Assembly (NCBI RefSeq): GCF_026250525.1
Contig: NZ_CP111043.1
Coordinates: 4,539,001-4,603,000, forward strand
DNA length: 64,000 bases
From: Chondrinema litorale
GTDB lineage: Bacteria; Bacteroidota; Bacteroidia; Cytophagales; Flammeovirgaceae
Direction: 5' to 3'
The notes beneath the pieces are model-generated. The model searched no databases and was not told the DNA's origin. It saw only the letters and a program-made list of their open reading frames with translations. A program made the translations under genes and the position numbers. The first letter of the stretch is position 1; every line of letters begins with the position of its first letter. Shown piece by piece: positions 44,429-53,428 of this stretch.

Positions 44429-45874
44429 TTATGCGACTACCATACCTAAAGCTTTTCTAACTCCAGCTCCATAAGCAGGGTCAGCTTTGTCGAATAGTTT
44501 CAATTGTCTTTCAATAATTTCTTCGCTTACACCATCCATAGCTTCTGCTATATTGTTGAATAATCGTTGTTTTTGTTCATCATTAAACATTCTGAACAGA
44601 TTACCTGGTTGTGTAAAGTCATCGTCAGTTTCATTGCCATAGCGTGTTGCATCTCCACTAATTCTCATAGGAGGCTCAGCAAAACTTTCGTCTTCTACAG
44701 GGCCATTAAAAGAATTAGGTTCGTAATAAGCATCAGGATTACCGCTATTGTTATCGAAAAATCTCATTGAACCATCTTTATGGTAATGGTTTACTTCACT
44801 CACTGGTTTGTTAGCTGGCAAAGCTTCGTAGTGCGTTCCTAGTCTGTATCTGTGTGCATCTGCATAAGAGAAAATTCTCGATTGCAATACCTTATCAGGA
44901 GAGAAGCCAATACCCGGAACTACATTTGAGGGTGAAAACGCTGCATTTTCGATGTATTGGAAATAGTTATCAGGATTTTTATTTAGCTCCAACTCGCCAA
45001 CTTCTATAAGAGGATAATCGCTATGTGGCCAAACTTTGGTTAAATCAAATGGATTGTATGATGTTTTCTCAGCATCCATTTCTGGCATAATTTGCACATA
45101 CATTTTCCACTTAGGAAAATCTCCCTTTTCTATTGATCCATAAAGCTCTTCTTGGAATGTTTCTCTAGACTTACCAATTACTTTTACAGATTCTTCATTG
45201 GTATAGTGTTTATGGCCTTGTTGGGTTTTAAAATGGAATTTTACCCAATAGCGCTCACCTTCTTTGTTATAAAAACTGAAAGTATGCGAGCCATAGCCAT
45301 TCATATATTGAGGGCCAACTGGAATGCCTCTGTCAGACATTAATATTGTAACTTGGTGTAAGCTCTCCGGTACAAGCGACCAAAAATCCCACATAGCTTC
45401 TGGTGAGCGAAGATTGGTTTTAGGATGCCTTTTTTGAGTTCTTATAAAGTCTGGAAATTTATAACCATCTCTAATAAAAAATACTGGTGTGTTGTTTCCT
45501 ACTAAATCCCAGTTGCCTTCTTCAGTATAAAATTTAAGTGCAAAACCTCTTACATCTCTTTCAGCATCTGCTGCCCCTTGTTCTCCTGCCACTGTAGAAA
45601 AGCGTGCTAACATTGGTGTTTGCTTACCAATAGTATCAAATATTTTAGCACTGGTGTATTTAGTAATGTCGTGTGTAATGGTTAGTGTTCCTTGAGCACC
45701 CCATCCTTTAGCATGTACTACTCTTTCTGGAATACGCTCCCTATTTTGATGTGCTAGTTTCTCTATAAGTTGATAGTCTTCTAATAGTACAGGACCTCTT
45801 TGACCTGCTGTTTTTGAATGTTGGTTACTTGCGATTGGTGCGCCACCTGTTGTGGTTAGTTTTTTCTTGCTCAT
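44429..45874 (-). CDS. katA: Monofunctional heme catalase
   Basis: A 481-residue small-subunit (clade 3-like) catalase that destroys hydrogen peroxide. The essential distal histidine is H54 in ERVVHAKGWGA and the asparagine is N127 in VGNNTPVFF. The proximal tyrosine lies in the heme ligand segment RIFSYADAHRYRLG. It is about the usual length for small-subunit catalases and has no leader, so it is cytoplasmic. It is divergent from oxyR across 131 bases with an operator-like dyad, so peroxide induction by OxyR is likely. The hemA-hemH-ankyrin operon follows on the same strand, supplying its cofactor. Confidence 0.96.
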   Translation of the reverse strand: MSKKKLTTTGGAPIASNQHSKTAGQRGPVLLEDYQLIEKLAHQNRERIPERVVHAKGWGAQGTLTITHDITKYTSAKIFDTIGKQTPMLARFSTVAGEQGAADAERDVRGFALKFYTEEGNWDLVGNNTPVFFIRDGYKFPDFIRTQKRHPKTNLRSPEAMWDFWSLVPESLHQVTILMSDRGIPVGPQYMNGYGSHTFSFYNKEGERYWVKFHFKTQQGHKHYTNEESVKVIGKSRETFQEELYGSIEKGDFPKWKMYVQIMPEMDAEKTSYNPFDLTKVWPHSDYPLIEVGELELNKNPDNYFQYIENAAFSPSNVVPGIGFSPDKVLQSRIFSYADAHRYRLGTHYEALPANKPVSEVNHYHKDGSMRFFDNNSGNPDAYYEPNSFNGPVEDESFAEPPMRISGDATRYGNETDDDFTQPGNLFRMFNDEQKQRLFNNIAEAMDGVSEEIIERQLKLFDKADPAYGAGVRKALGMVVA

Positions 45875-45945
45875 GGTTAAAAAAATTTTAGTTTATTTTT
45901 TCTTGTATTGCTACAGTTTGTTCTGGTTACTTAATGCGAAAATCC

Positions 45946-45965
45946 GATAAATAGCTATATTTGTC
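45946..45965. promoter_or_regulatory. Candidate OxyR operator overlapping an oxyR -7 box
   Basis: An imperfect 20-base dyad centred on ATAGCTAT, with A/T-rich arms ending in GATAAATA and TATTTGTC. OxyR sites in other bacteria are built from ATAG/CTAT elements, so this is a fair candidate. The sequence TATATTTG (45956-45963) inside it fits the -7 consensus, ending 42 bases before oxyR, so binding would repress oxyR and could activate katA. Confidence 0.45.
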
Positions 45966-46005
45966 AAATAAATAATATAAATCACATTATTTAAAATATA
46001 AATAA

Positions 46006-46935
46006 ATGACGCTCCAACAACTGCAATACGTAGTAGCCTTAGATAATCATAGACATTTTGTAAAAGCGGCTGAAAGTTGTTTTGTGGCTCAACCAACCTT
46101 AACACTACAGGTTAAAAAGCTTGAAGATGAAATAGGTCTGGTTTTGTTCGATCGATCAGCACAGCCTTTAAAACCTACGCCATTGGGCATTTCTTTTATT
46201 AGCAAAGCCCGCGAAATTTTGAGAGAAGTTGATGCACTCAAAAACATGGTTAACACCGAAAAAGAAGTATTGGAAGGAACATTTAGATTAGGTGTAATTC
46301 CCACTTTAGCTCCTTATCTGCTACCATTATTTATTAAACAGTTTAGTGAAGATCACCCTGCTATTAGTCTAGAAGTTAAGGAAATGCAGTCCAACGAAAT
46401 AATAAGTGGTCTAAAAAACGAATCACTTGATATTGGCTTAATGGTAACTCCTGTAAACGATAATGCAATTAGAGAATATGTTTTGTTCTATGAGCCTTTT
46501 CTTGTTTACACCAGCGAAGAGAATACACTTTTCGACAAAGAAGAGGTGAGTGCAACTGATATCATTCCCGATGGCTTATGGCTATTGAATCAGGGACATT
46601 GCTTTAGAAATCAGGTGCTGAATATTTGCAATACCTCTAATCTTTCTGCTCACAAAGGTCTTTCTTTTGAAAGCGGCTCAATTGAAACATTAAAAAATCT
46701 TGTAAGATATAATTATGGATATACCCTTGTTCCGGAGTTGTCTATCCATAAAAAAATTGATGATCCTTTCTTAAGGAGATTTTCGGAACCACAGCCTGCC
46801 AGAGAAGTAAGTATTGTGGTACATCAAAGCTTCGCAAGAGAATTATTGATGGAACGATTGCGACAGGCTATATTAAATGTAGTTCCTGATAATTTTAAGA
46901 AGAACAAAAAGTTTCTCAAGATTCAATGGCGATAA
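46006..46935 (+). CDS. oxyR: OxyR-type LysR family peroxide regulator
   Basis: A 309-residue LysR regulator with the N-terminal helix-turn-helix (about 18-40; HFVKAAESCFVAQPTLTLQ) and an effector domain. The peroxide-sensing pair is exact: C199 in QGHCFRNQ and C208 in LNIC, the same positions and spacing as in E. coli OxyR. In the oxidised state a disulfide forms and the protein activates target genes, here presumably the divergent katA. The ATG at 46006 follows the dyad and -7 box. It ends directly against the stop of the next convergent gene, with no base between them. Confidence 0.95.
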   Translation: MTLQQLQYVVALDNHRHFVKAAESCFVAQPTLTLQVKKLEDEIGLVLFDRSAQPLKPTPLGISFISKAREILREVDALKNMVNTEKEVLEGTFRLGVIPTLAPYLLPLFIKQFSEDHPAISLEVKEMQSNEIISGLKNESLDIGLMVTPVNDNAIREYVLFYEPFLVYTSEENTLFDKEEVSATDIIPDGLWLLNQGHCFRNQVLNICNTSNLSAHKGLSFESGSIETLKNLVRYNYGYTLVPELSIHKKIDDPFLRRFSEPQPAREVSIVVHQSFARELLMERLRQAILNVVPDNFKKNKKFLKIQWR

Positions 46936-47499
46936 TTATTTTGTCTCTTGTATAGCCTCTTTTAAAGTTTCTGCATGTTGGGCAACCAGATTTTGTTGCT
47001 CACCTTGTAAGTCAAATCTGTAAATATCTTTAGAACCTTTAATAGTGATGGCCTCAATTTTATCGCTGAGCAATTGGTGATAATGTTCTTCCATTTTTTC
47101 TGCCCAGCTAGGGTCTTTAGCAACCTCGGTACTTACCAGATAGTAACTTACTTTATAATCACCATAATCACAGTTTGTATCAGATTGCTGTCTTAATAGC
47201 ATTTCTTCGCCATTTGCAAAGTGAATTAAAGCTTGTCCGTTTTTTTCTCTCAAACATCCGATATTATCTACATTTAGAATTTTAAAAGAAAGAAAATAAA
47301 GTACTCTTCCATTGTCGGTTTTAATATATTTAAAAGACGGATAAATACTTGGTTGATCTGTTTCTGGCTTTTCACCATCCCAAGGACTGGTGGTAATTAC
47401 TCGAGTGTTGGTTCCCTCATCAATTTCATTTCTTTGGATTGACTGTCCGAAAACAGAAAAAGTTGATAGTAGTAAAAAAATACTGGTTAAAGTTTTCAT
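46936..47499 (-). CDS. Secreted protein of unknown function (187 aa)
   Basis: Family not recognised. It has a cleavable signal peptide (MKTLTSIFLLLSTFSVFGQ). The mature protein has repeated beta-like segments and two cysteines (CLREKNG and CDYGDYK) that could form a disulfide in the envelope. The C-terminus is helical and polar. It is encoded convergently to oxyR with no spacer and may have its own promoter in the following 441-base gap. Confidence 0.72.
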   Translation of the reverse strand: MKTLTSIFLLLSTFSVFGQSIQRNEIDEGTNTRVITTSPWDGEKPETDQPSIYPSFKYIKTDNGRVLYFLSFKILNVDNIGCLREKNGQALIHFANGEEMLLRQQSDTNCDYGDYKVSYYLVSTEVAKDPSWAEKMEEHYHQLLSDKIEAITIKGSKDIYRFDLQGEQQNLVAQHAETLKEAIQETK

Positions 47500-47588
47500 A
47501 GGATTTTATGTTAATTGTTCAGTTAATACTTCTATTAAAAAAATAGGCTATATATTTTCAACAGCTTAAAGCGAATAATGTTAAGATT

Positions 47589-47609
47589 CGCTCGTAGTCA
47601 GCGCTCGTA
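47589..47609. repeat. Tandem direct repeat of CGCTCGTA
   Basis: Two identical eight-base copies with a 13-base period in a GC-rich patch of an otherwise A/T-rich gap. Confidence 0.45.
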
Positions 47610-47898
47610 AAAGCTTCAATATCAATATTGAATAGGAGTAAATAAGATTGAATACTTTAAAAATTTTCTGTGATAAATGCGCAATTCTACTTCTGAGTGG
47701 TAAATAATTTTGATAAAAGAACTTAGCGTAAAATCACCATCATTTTTCTTAGAAAAAATATGATAATTTGAAGATTGTTTTTTAGCTTTAAGAAATCATT
47801 AATTATCTAAGAACAGTTTATGATGAGTAAACTATAAAAACTACAACAATCACCTTATACTTAATTATCTTCTTGTTATTTGACTAAATTACTAGCAA

Positions 47899-47916
47899 TC
47901 AGTTTTTTAAAACTGA
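47899..47916. promoter_or_regulatory. Inverted repeat upstream of the first tldD
   Basis: TCAGTTTT, two bases, AAAACTGA: a perfect eight-base dyad ending 24 bases before the TTG start at 47941. It is a possible operator. Confidence 0.35.
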
Positions 47917-47940
47917 ATTTTAACCACAAAAATTTACGTT

Positions 47941-49572
47941 TTGAACAGAAGAAATTTTGTGCAACTAGCAGGTTTAGGAATGGGAGCAATGATTGCACCT
48001 TTACCAGCCTTTAGCAAATCTGTGCATCCTAGCGAAATGTTACGGAAAATGGATGTTGCAAGAAACAAAAGCTTAGCAGACATCGGTTTAAATGCAGCTA
48101 CTTCCAAAGGGGCTTCCTATGCAGATATCCGAATTGGAAGATACCTCAATCAATACCTTTTTACTCGTGAAGACAAAGTGCAAAATATTGTAAATACGGA
48201 GTCTTATGGTTTGGGAATCAGAGTGATTGCAGATGGAACTTGGGGATTTGCTTCAACCAACGATGTAACCCCTGAGGGAATAAAGAAGGCTGCTGAACAA
48301 GCTGTATTAATAGCAAAAGCAAATGCTAAAATCCAGAAAGAACCTGTAAATCTGGTTCCTGTAAAGTCTTATGGCGAACAAAGTTGGAAAGCACCTATCA
48401 AGCAAAATGCATTTGAAGTTCCAATAAAAGATAAAGCCGATTTATTGATAGAAGCCAATACAAAGGCGATGGAGGCCGGAGCAAGCTTTATCAATTCAAA
48501 CCTATTTTTGGTAAACGAGCAAAAGTACTTTGCATCTACAGAAGGTAGCTATATCGATCAAGATGTACATAGAATATGGCCAACCTTTACAGTAACAGCT
48601 ATTGGTGAAGATGGCTTTAAAACCAGAAATGCACTAAGTGCACCTTTAGGAATGGGTTATGAATATCTGCAACCAAAAGCAGAAGATAAAGTAATTGGAC
48701 CTGAAGGAATTGTACTTTACAAACATTCTTATGATATAGTTGAAGATGCTGTAGCTGCTGCCAAACAAGCTAAAGCTATGCTCGGAGCAAAATCTGTAGA
48801 TCCGGGTAAATATAGTTTAGTATTAGAGCCAAACCACCTTGGGCTTACCATACATGAGTCTGTTGGCCACCCATTGGAACTAGACCGTGTATTAGGTTAC
48901 GAAGCTAACTATGCAGGAACTAGTTTCGCTACTTTAGATAAATGGGAGAGTAAATCTTTCGAATACGGAAGTAAAGAAGTAAATATTTTTGCAGATAAAA
49001 CACAGCCATTTTCTTTAGGTGCAGTTGGTTTTGATGACGAAGGAGTAAAAACAAAGAAATGGGATTTAATTAAAGAAGGTGTTCTTGTAAATTATCAAGC
49101 AATTAGAGATCAAGCCCATATTATTGGCGAAGAAGAATCTCATGGTTGCTGCTATGCAGATAGCTGGAATTCAGTTCAATTCCAAAGAATGCCCAATGTT
49201 TCACTAGCACCAGGAAAAGAACCTTACTCTGTTGCAGAAATGATTAAAAATGTAGACAGAGGTATTTATATTGCCGGAAGAGGTTCTTATTCAATAGATC
49301 AGCAGCGCTATAATTTCCAGTTTGGAGGTCAGCTTTTTTATGAGATCAAAAACGGAGAAATTACTGGCATGCTCAACGATGTAGCCTACCAATCGAACAC
49401 ACAAGAATTCTGGAATTCATGTTCAAAAGTTTGTGATGAAAGTGACTATCGCCTGTTCGGATCATTTTTCGACGGTAAAGGTCAGCCATCACAAGTAAGC
49501 GCAGTTTCGCATGGAAGTGCCACTGCTCGCTTCGACGATGTAAACGTGATTAACACAGCAAGAAAAATATAA
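47941..49572 (+). CDS. TldD/PmbA family metalloprotease subunit with a Tat-like signal, copy 1
   Basis: A 543-residue TldD homologue. The N-terminus MNRRNFVQLAGLGMGAMIAP has a twin-arginine-like motif followed by a hydrophobic stretch, suggesting export. The metal motif HESVGH (H305, E306, H310) and a C-terminal cysteine (C494 or C498 near VCDESDYRL) fit the TldD zinc site, which in E. coli works with TldE to cut leader or toxin peptides. The start is TTG at 47941, where it aligns with the ATG start of the second copy. It is roughly 70% identical to copy 2 by eye, and both keep the metal residues. The third gene is TldE-like. Confidence 0.88.
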   Translation: MNRRNFVQLAGLGMGAMIAPLPAFSKSVHPSEMLRKMDVARNKSLADIGLNAATSKGASYADIRIGRYLNQYLFTREDKVQNIVNTESYGLGIRVIADGTWGFASTNDVTPEGIKKAAEQAVLIAKANAKIQKEPVNLVPVKSYGEQSWKAPIKQNAFEVPIKDKADLLIEANTKAMEAGASFINSNLFLVNEQKYFASTEGSYIDQDVHRIWPTFTVTAIGEDGFKTRNALSAPLGMGYEYLQPKAEDKVIGPEGIVLYKHSYDIVEDAVAAAKQAKAMLGAKSVDPGKYSLVLEPNHLGLTIHESVGHPLELDRVLGYEANYAGTSFATLDKWESKSFEYGSKEVNIFADKTQPFSLGAVGFDDEGVKTKKWDLIKEGVLVNYQAIRDQAHIIGEEESHGCCYADSWNSVQFQRMPNVSLAPGKEPYSVAEMIKNVDRGIYIAGRGSYSIDQQRYNFQFGGQLFYEIKNGEITGMLNDVAYQSNTQEFWNSCSKVCDESDYRLFGSFFDGKGQPSQVSAVSHGSATARFDDVNVINTARKI

Positions 49573-49592
49573 TTTGTAAATTTTAATTGCCT

Positions 49593-51230
49593 ATGAATAG
49601 AAGAGACTTTACCCGATTGGCCGGTCTTGGTGCCGGAGCTATGTTTTTGCCTTTCCAGATGAATGGTAAAGATGTGCCACTAGATACTTACTCACCCGGA
49701 ATGGATCAGTTGCTCAAAAAAGAATTGGCTGATGTTGCTTTAAATGCAGCAAAAGACATGGGAGCATCTTATTCGGATGTAAGAATCGGAAGATACCTCA
49801 ATCAATTTGTAATTACTCGTGAGAACAAGGTTCAAAATATAGTAAATACTGAATCTTTTGGTGTGGGAATAAGAGTGATTGTAGATGGAACATGGGGTTT
49901 TGCTTCTAGTAATGATGTTTCAAGAGAAGGAATTGCAAAAGCGGCAAAACAAGCTGCTGCCATTGCAAAAGCAAACTCAAAATATCAAGATGAACCAGTA
50001 CAACTTGCTCCAGTAAAATCTCAAGGAGAAGTTGCTTGGAAAGCACCTATTACAAAAAATGCTTTTGAAGTTCCTGTAAAAGATAAAGTTGATATTTTGC
50101 TAAATGCCAATGCAAAAGCGATGGATGCTGGTGCAAATTATATCAGCTCAATGATGTTTCTTGTGAATGAACAAAAGTATTTTGCATCTACTGATGGTAG
50201 TTATATCGATCAGGATGTTCACAGAATATGGCCCAACTTTAACATTACTTGTGTTGATGAAAAAACAGGTAAGTTTAAAAATAGACAATCTTTAAGCTCA
50301 CCAATGGGAATGGGCTTCGAATACATGGATGGTATTAAAGAGGATAAAACATTATCTCCATCTGGAATGACTCTTTATGGTAACTCTTACGATATTGAAG
50401 AAGATGCCATATTTGCTGCTAAGCAAGCTAGAGACAGTCTTACAGCGAAGTCTGTAGATCCGGGTAAATATACTTTGGTATTAGACCCAAGCCACTTGTG
50501 GTTAACCATTCACGAATCTGTAGGGCACCCACTAGAACTCGACAGGGTATTAGGTTACGAAGCCAACTTTGCTGGAACTAGTTTCGCTACATTGGATAAG
50601 TGGCAAAGTAAGACTTTTGAATACGGAAGCGATAAGGTGAATCTAATTGCCGATAAAACTCAAAAGAACTCTTTAGGTGCTGTTGGTTATGATGATGAAG
50701 GTGTTCCATGTAAAAAATGGGATTTGGTAAAAGATGGTGTTCTTGTAAATTATCAAGCAATTAGAGATCAAGCGCACATCATCGGAGAGGAAGAATCTCA
50801 TGGATGTTGCTATGCTGATAGCTGGAGTTCTGTGCAGTTCCAACGTATGGCGAATGTGTCTCTTGCTCCTGGTAAAGACCCATTGTCAGTTCAAGAAATG
50901 ATTAAAGATGTAGAAAGAGGTATTTACATTATTGGAGATGGTTCTTTCTCAATCGACCAACAACGTTACAACTTCCAGTTTGGTGGACAAGCATTTTTCG
51001 AAATCAAAGAAGGTGAAATAAAAGGCCAGCTTAGAGATGTGGCTTATCAGTCAAATACGCAGGAATTCTGGAATTCTTGTAGCGCTGTTTGCGATGAGTC
51101 TGACTACAGACTTGGTGGTTCTTTCTTCGATGGTAAAGGACAACCTTCTCAGTCTAGTGCAGTATCACATGGTTCATCTACAACAAGATTCGACAATGTG
51201 AATGTCATCAACACTGAAAGAAAAATATAA
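49593..51230 (+). CDS. TldD/PmbA family metalloprotease subunit with a Tat-like signal, copy 2
   Basis: A 545-residue TldD homologue adjacent to copy 1 (20 bases between). The start ATG at 49593 gives MNRRDFTRLAGLGAGAMFLP, again with RRDF and a hydrophobic run, the Tat-like pattern. The metal motif HESVGH is at residues 307-312 and CDESDYRLGG follows near the end. It diverges from copy 1 most in the N-terminal and mid regions, while core segments such as HESVGHPLELDRVLGYEAN are identical, so the duplication is old enough to have allowed specialisation. It is followed by a TldE-like gene 33 bases on. Confidence 0.88.
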   Translation: MNRRDFTRLAGLGAGAMFLPFQMNGKDVPLDTYSPGMDQLLKKELADVALNAAKDMGASYSDVRIGRYLNQFVITRENKVQNIVNTESFGVGIRVIVDGTWGFASSNDVSREGIAKAAKQAAAIAKANSKYQDEPVQLAPVKSQGEVAWKAPITKNAFEVPVKDKVDILLNANAKAMDAGANYISSMMFLVNEQKYFASTDGSYIDQDVHRIWPNFNITCVDEKTGKFKNRQSLSSPMGMGFEYMDGIKEDKTLSPSGMTLYGNSYDIEEDAIFAAKQARDSLTAKSVDPGKYTLVLDPSHLWLTIHESVGHPLELDRVLGYEANFAGTSFATLDKWQSKTFEYGSDKVNLIADKTQKNSLGAVGYDDEGVPCKKWDLVKDGVLVNYQAIRDQAHIIGEEESHGCCYADSWSSVQFQRMANVSLAPGKDPLSVQEMIKDVERGIYIIGDGSFSIDQQRYNFQFGGQAFFEIKEGEIKGQLRDVAYQSNTQEFWNSCSAVCDESDYRLGGSFFDGKGQPSQSSAVSHGSSTTRFDNVNVINTERKI

Positions 51231-51263
51231 TTGATTATCGTTCAATAATAACAAAAATATTCA

Positions 51264-52586
51264 ATGGCTATATTTTCAAAAGAAGAAGCTAAAAGCATTT
51301 TGGAAAAGGTGATCGGATTCTCTACTGCAGACGAATGCGAAGCCAACCTTAGAGGTAATGCGGGAGGTAACATCCGTTACGCTAGAAATACGGTATCTAC
51401 CAGTGGTATGGAAGCTAACACCAGTTTAGTTGTACAAGCTGCATTTGGAAAACAAGTGGGTACTGCCTCAATAAACGAATTTGATGATGAGTCTCTAAAA
51501 AAGGTAGTTCAGCGTGCTGAGGAATTAGCAAAGCTAGCTCCTGAGAACCCAGAGTATATGGGTGTTTTAGAACCTCAAGAATATCAAACTTCAGAAGAAT
51601 ATGTGCAGGCAACTGCTGATATTACTCCTGAATACAGAGCTGAAGTAGCTGCGGTAAGTATAAAGCCGGCAAAAGAGCAGGATGTAACTGCTGCTGGTTT
51701 TTTAAGCGATTCTTATGGGTTTTCATCAATGATGAACTCTAAAGGTTTGTTCGCTTACAGTAAGTCTTCTAATGTAGATTTTACAGTTACCATGCGAAGT
51801 AACGATGGTACTGGTTCTGGATGGGTTACTCGCGATTTTAATGATGTAACTAAGTTCGATGCTGCTGAAGCATCTTCAATTGCGATTAAAAAATCGTTGG
51901 CTTCTAGAAATCCAAGAGCAATTGAGCCGGGTAAATACACAGTAATTCTTGAGCCAGCAGCATCATCTCAGCTTATCGGTAATATGGTAAGAAATATGGG
52001 TGCAAGAGCTGCTGATGAAGGAAGAAGCTTTATGAGCAAGAAAGGAGAAAAAGGCAAGAATAGATTAGGAGAGAAGATGTTTGATGAAAGAGTAAATCTC
52101 TACATCGATCCTTTGCATCCAGAAGTACCTTCTTCTACTTGGTCTAACGATGGTATGCCAATCAAAAAAATGGACTTGATTAAAGATGGCGTGGTTAAAA
52201 ACCTTTTCTACTCAAGATATTGGGCACAAGAAAAAGGTGTTGAGCCAGTACCATCTAGTAGAACTTTCATTATGGCGGGTGGTACCGACACCATAGAAGA
52301 AATGATAAAGGATACTAAGAAAGGTATTCTTGTTACTAGAATGTGGTATATCAGAACAGTAGACCCACAAACCTTACTATACACAGGTCTTACAAGAGAT
52401 GGTACTTTTTATATCGAAGATGGTGAAATTAAATATCCATTGAAAAACTTCAGGTTTAACGAAAGTCCTGTGATTATGCTTAACAACCTTGAAAAATTAG
52501 GTAAGCAATACAGAGTAAATGGCGACTTCGTACCTGTAATGAAAATCAGAGACTTTACATTCAGTAGCTTATCTGATGCGATTTAA
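51264..52586 (+). CDS. TldE/PmbA family protein, signal-less
   Basis: A 440-residue PmbA/TldE-like partner. It lacks the HExxxH metal site, as expected of TldE, and has the family C-terminal pattern (LYTGLTRDGTFYIEDGEI, FRFNESP, MLNNLEKLGKQ). It starts with MAIFSKEEAKSI and has no signal peptide or twin arginine. This sets it apart from the two upstream TldD homologues that carry export-type leaders. Two TldD genes with one TldE in one operon allow two alternative heterodimers. A strong terminator follows immediately. Confidence 0.88.
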   Translation: MAIFSKEEAKSILEKVIGFSTADECEANLRGNAGGNIRYARNTVSTSGMEANTSLVVQAAFGKQVGTASINEFDDESLKKVVQRAEELAKLAPENPEYMGVLEPQEYQTSEEYVQATADITPEYRAEVAAVSIKPAKEQDVTAAGFLSDSYGFSSMMNSKGLFAYSKSSNVDFTVTMRSNDGTGSGWVTRDFNDVTKFDAAEASSIAIKKSLASRNPRAIEPGKYTVILEPAASSQLIGNMVRNMGARAADEGRSFMSKKGEKGKNRLGEKMFDERVNLYIDPLHPEVPSSTWSNDGMPIKKMDLIKDGVVKNLFYSRYWAQEKGVEPVPSSRTFIMAGGTDTIEEMIKDTKKGILVTRMWYIRTVDPQTLLYTGLTRDGTFYIEDGEIKYPLKNFRFNESPVIMLNNLEKLGKQYRVNGDFVPVMKIRDFTFSSLSDAI

Positions 52587-52605
52587 CAAGTAAAATGCTA
52601 TTCAG

Positions 52606-52634
52606 GCCGCCTTTGAAGAACAAGGCGGCTTTTT
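52606..52634 (+). terminator. Strong terminator after the tldD-tldD-tldE operon
   Basis: A perfect eight-base GC-rich stem (GCCGCCTT at 52606-52613 with AAGGCGGC at 52622-52629), an eight-base loop and TTTTT. It is on the + strand, 19 bases past the stop. Confidence 0.9.
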
Positions 52635-52668
52635 CATTTGTTGCAATGAAGTTGTAAAGAAGAAATGT

Positions 52669-53382
52669 ATGGAGGGAAAAATCAATCAGTATAACCTGAA
52701 CTATAAGAAGTTTTCTAAAGAATTAGAAAGTGATTTCCATTTTGCTGCCACAAAATTGAAGGCTGGTAATAGTTTTTTCTTTACCAGGTTACAATACAAT
52801 TCTGGAGATTGGAATACTGATCAGCGTATGCCTTCTAACTTGTTAAATTCGGTAGTGGAGTATACAACCATTCCTGTAGATACCAAAGAGAATGTTGTTC
52901 CACTTGGGAGCGATGAGTTATTTAATGCACCTTTTTGCTATTTGAGTGGACATAAATTGGTGGAGTTTGACCAAAAAGAAAAAGCCAATTTTAAGAAGTA
53001 TGTAGAAAATGGCGGTTTCATTTTTGTCGACGATTGCAACCACGATATAGACGGACTTTTTGCCAAATCTTTTGAAGCAGAAATGATTGAGATTTTTGGC
53101 GATAATGCTTTAAAGAAGATTCCTAATAACCACAAGATTTACAATTGCTTCTTTGAGTTTGAAGATGGCCCACCAAATACCTCTGTAGAATTAAATGGTT
53201 GGGGAGATGATCTCGTACATGACTACCTTAAAGCCATTGAAGTAGATGGACGAATTTGCGTGCTTTACAGTAACAAAGATTATGGGTGCGAATGGGATTA
53301 CGACCATCGAAATAAAAGATGGATGGCAAGAGATAATACTCGATTTGGCATAAATATCATTTTATATGCACTTACAGCTTAA
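52669..53382 (+). CDS. DUF4159 protein
   Basis: A 237-residue protein of the DUF4159 family. Landmarks are FFFTRLQYNSGDWNTD, the CYLSGHKLVEF segment and the YVENGGFIFVDDCNHD sequence, similar to GATase-like/ThuA folds. The function is unknown. In Bacteroidota this gene commonly lies next to MoxR and DUF58 genes, as here (46 and 2 bases between the following genes). There is no leader in this member, so it is probably cytoplasmic. Confidence 0.85.
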   Translation: MEGKINQYNLNYKKFSKELESDFHFAATKLKAGNSFFFTRLQYNSGDWNTDQRMPSNLLNSVVEYTTIPVDTKENVVPLGSDELFNAPFCYLSGHKLVEFDQKEKANFKKYVENGGFIFVDDCNHDIDGLFAKSFEAEMIEIFGDNALKKIPNNHKIYNCFFEFEDGPPNTSVELNGWGDDLVHDYLKAIEVDGRICVLYSNKDYGCEWDYDHRNKRWMARDNTRFGINIILYALTA

Positions 53383-53428
53383 GTGCTTATTTGTAACAAA
53401 TTAAACATTCAAACAGCTACAATTTTCA

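Larger units (their letters stand above)
47500..47940. other. Intergenic region before the tldD pair (441 bases)
   Basis: No gene or RNA is apparent. It contains a direct repeat CGCTCGTA (47589-47596 and 47602-47609), GC-rich compared with its surroundings, and an eight-base dyad just before tldD (47899-47916). These could be regulator sites of the tldD operon. No classic -7 box is found. Confidence 0.5.
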
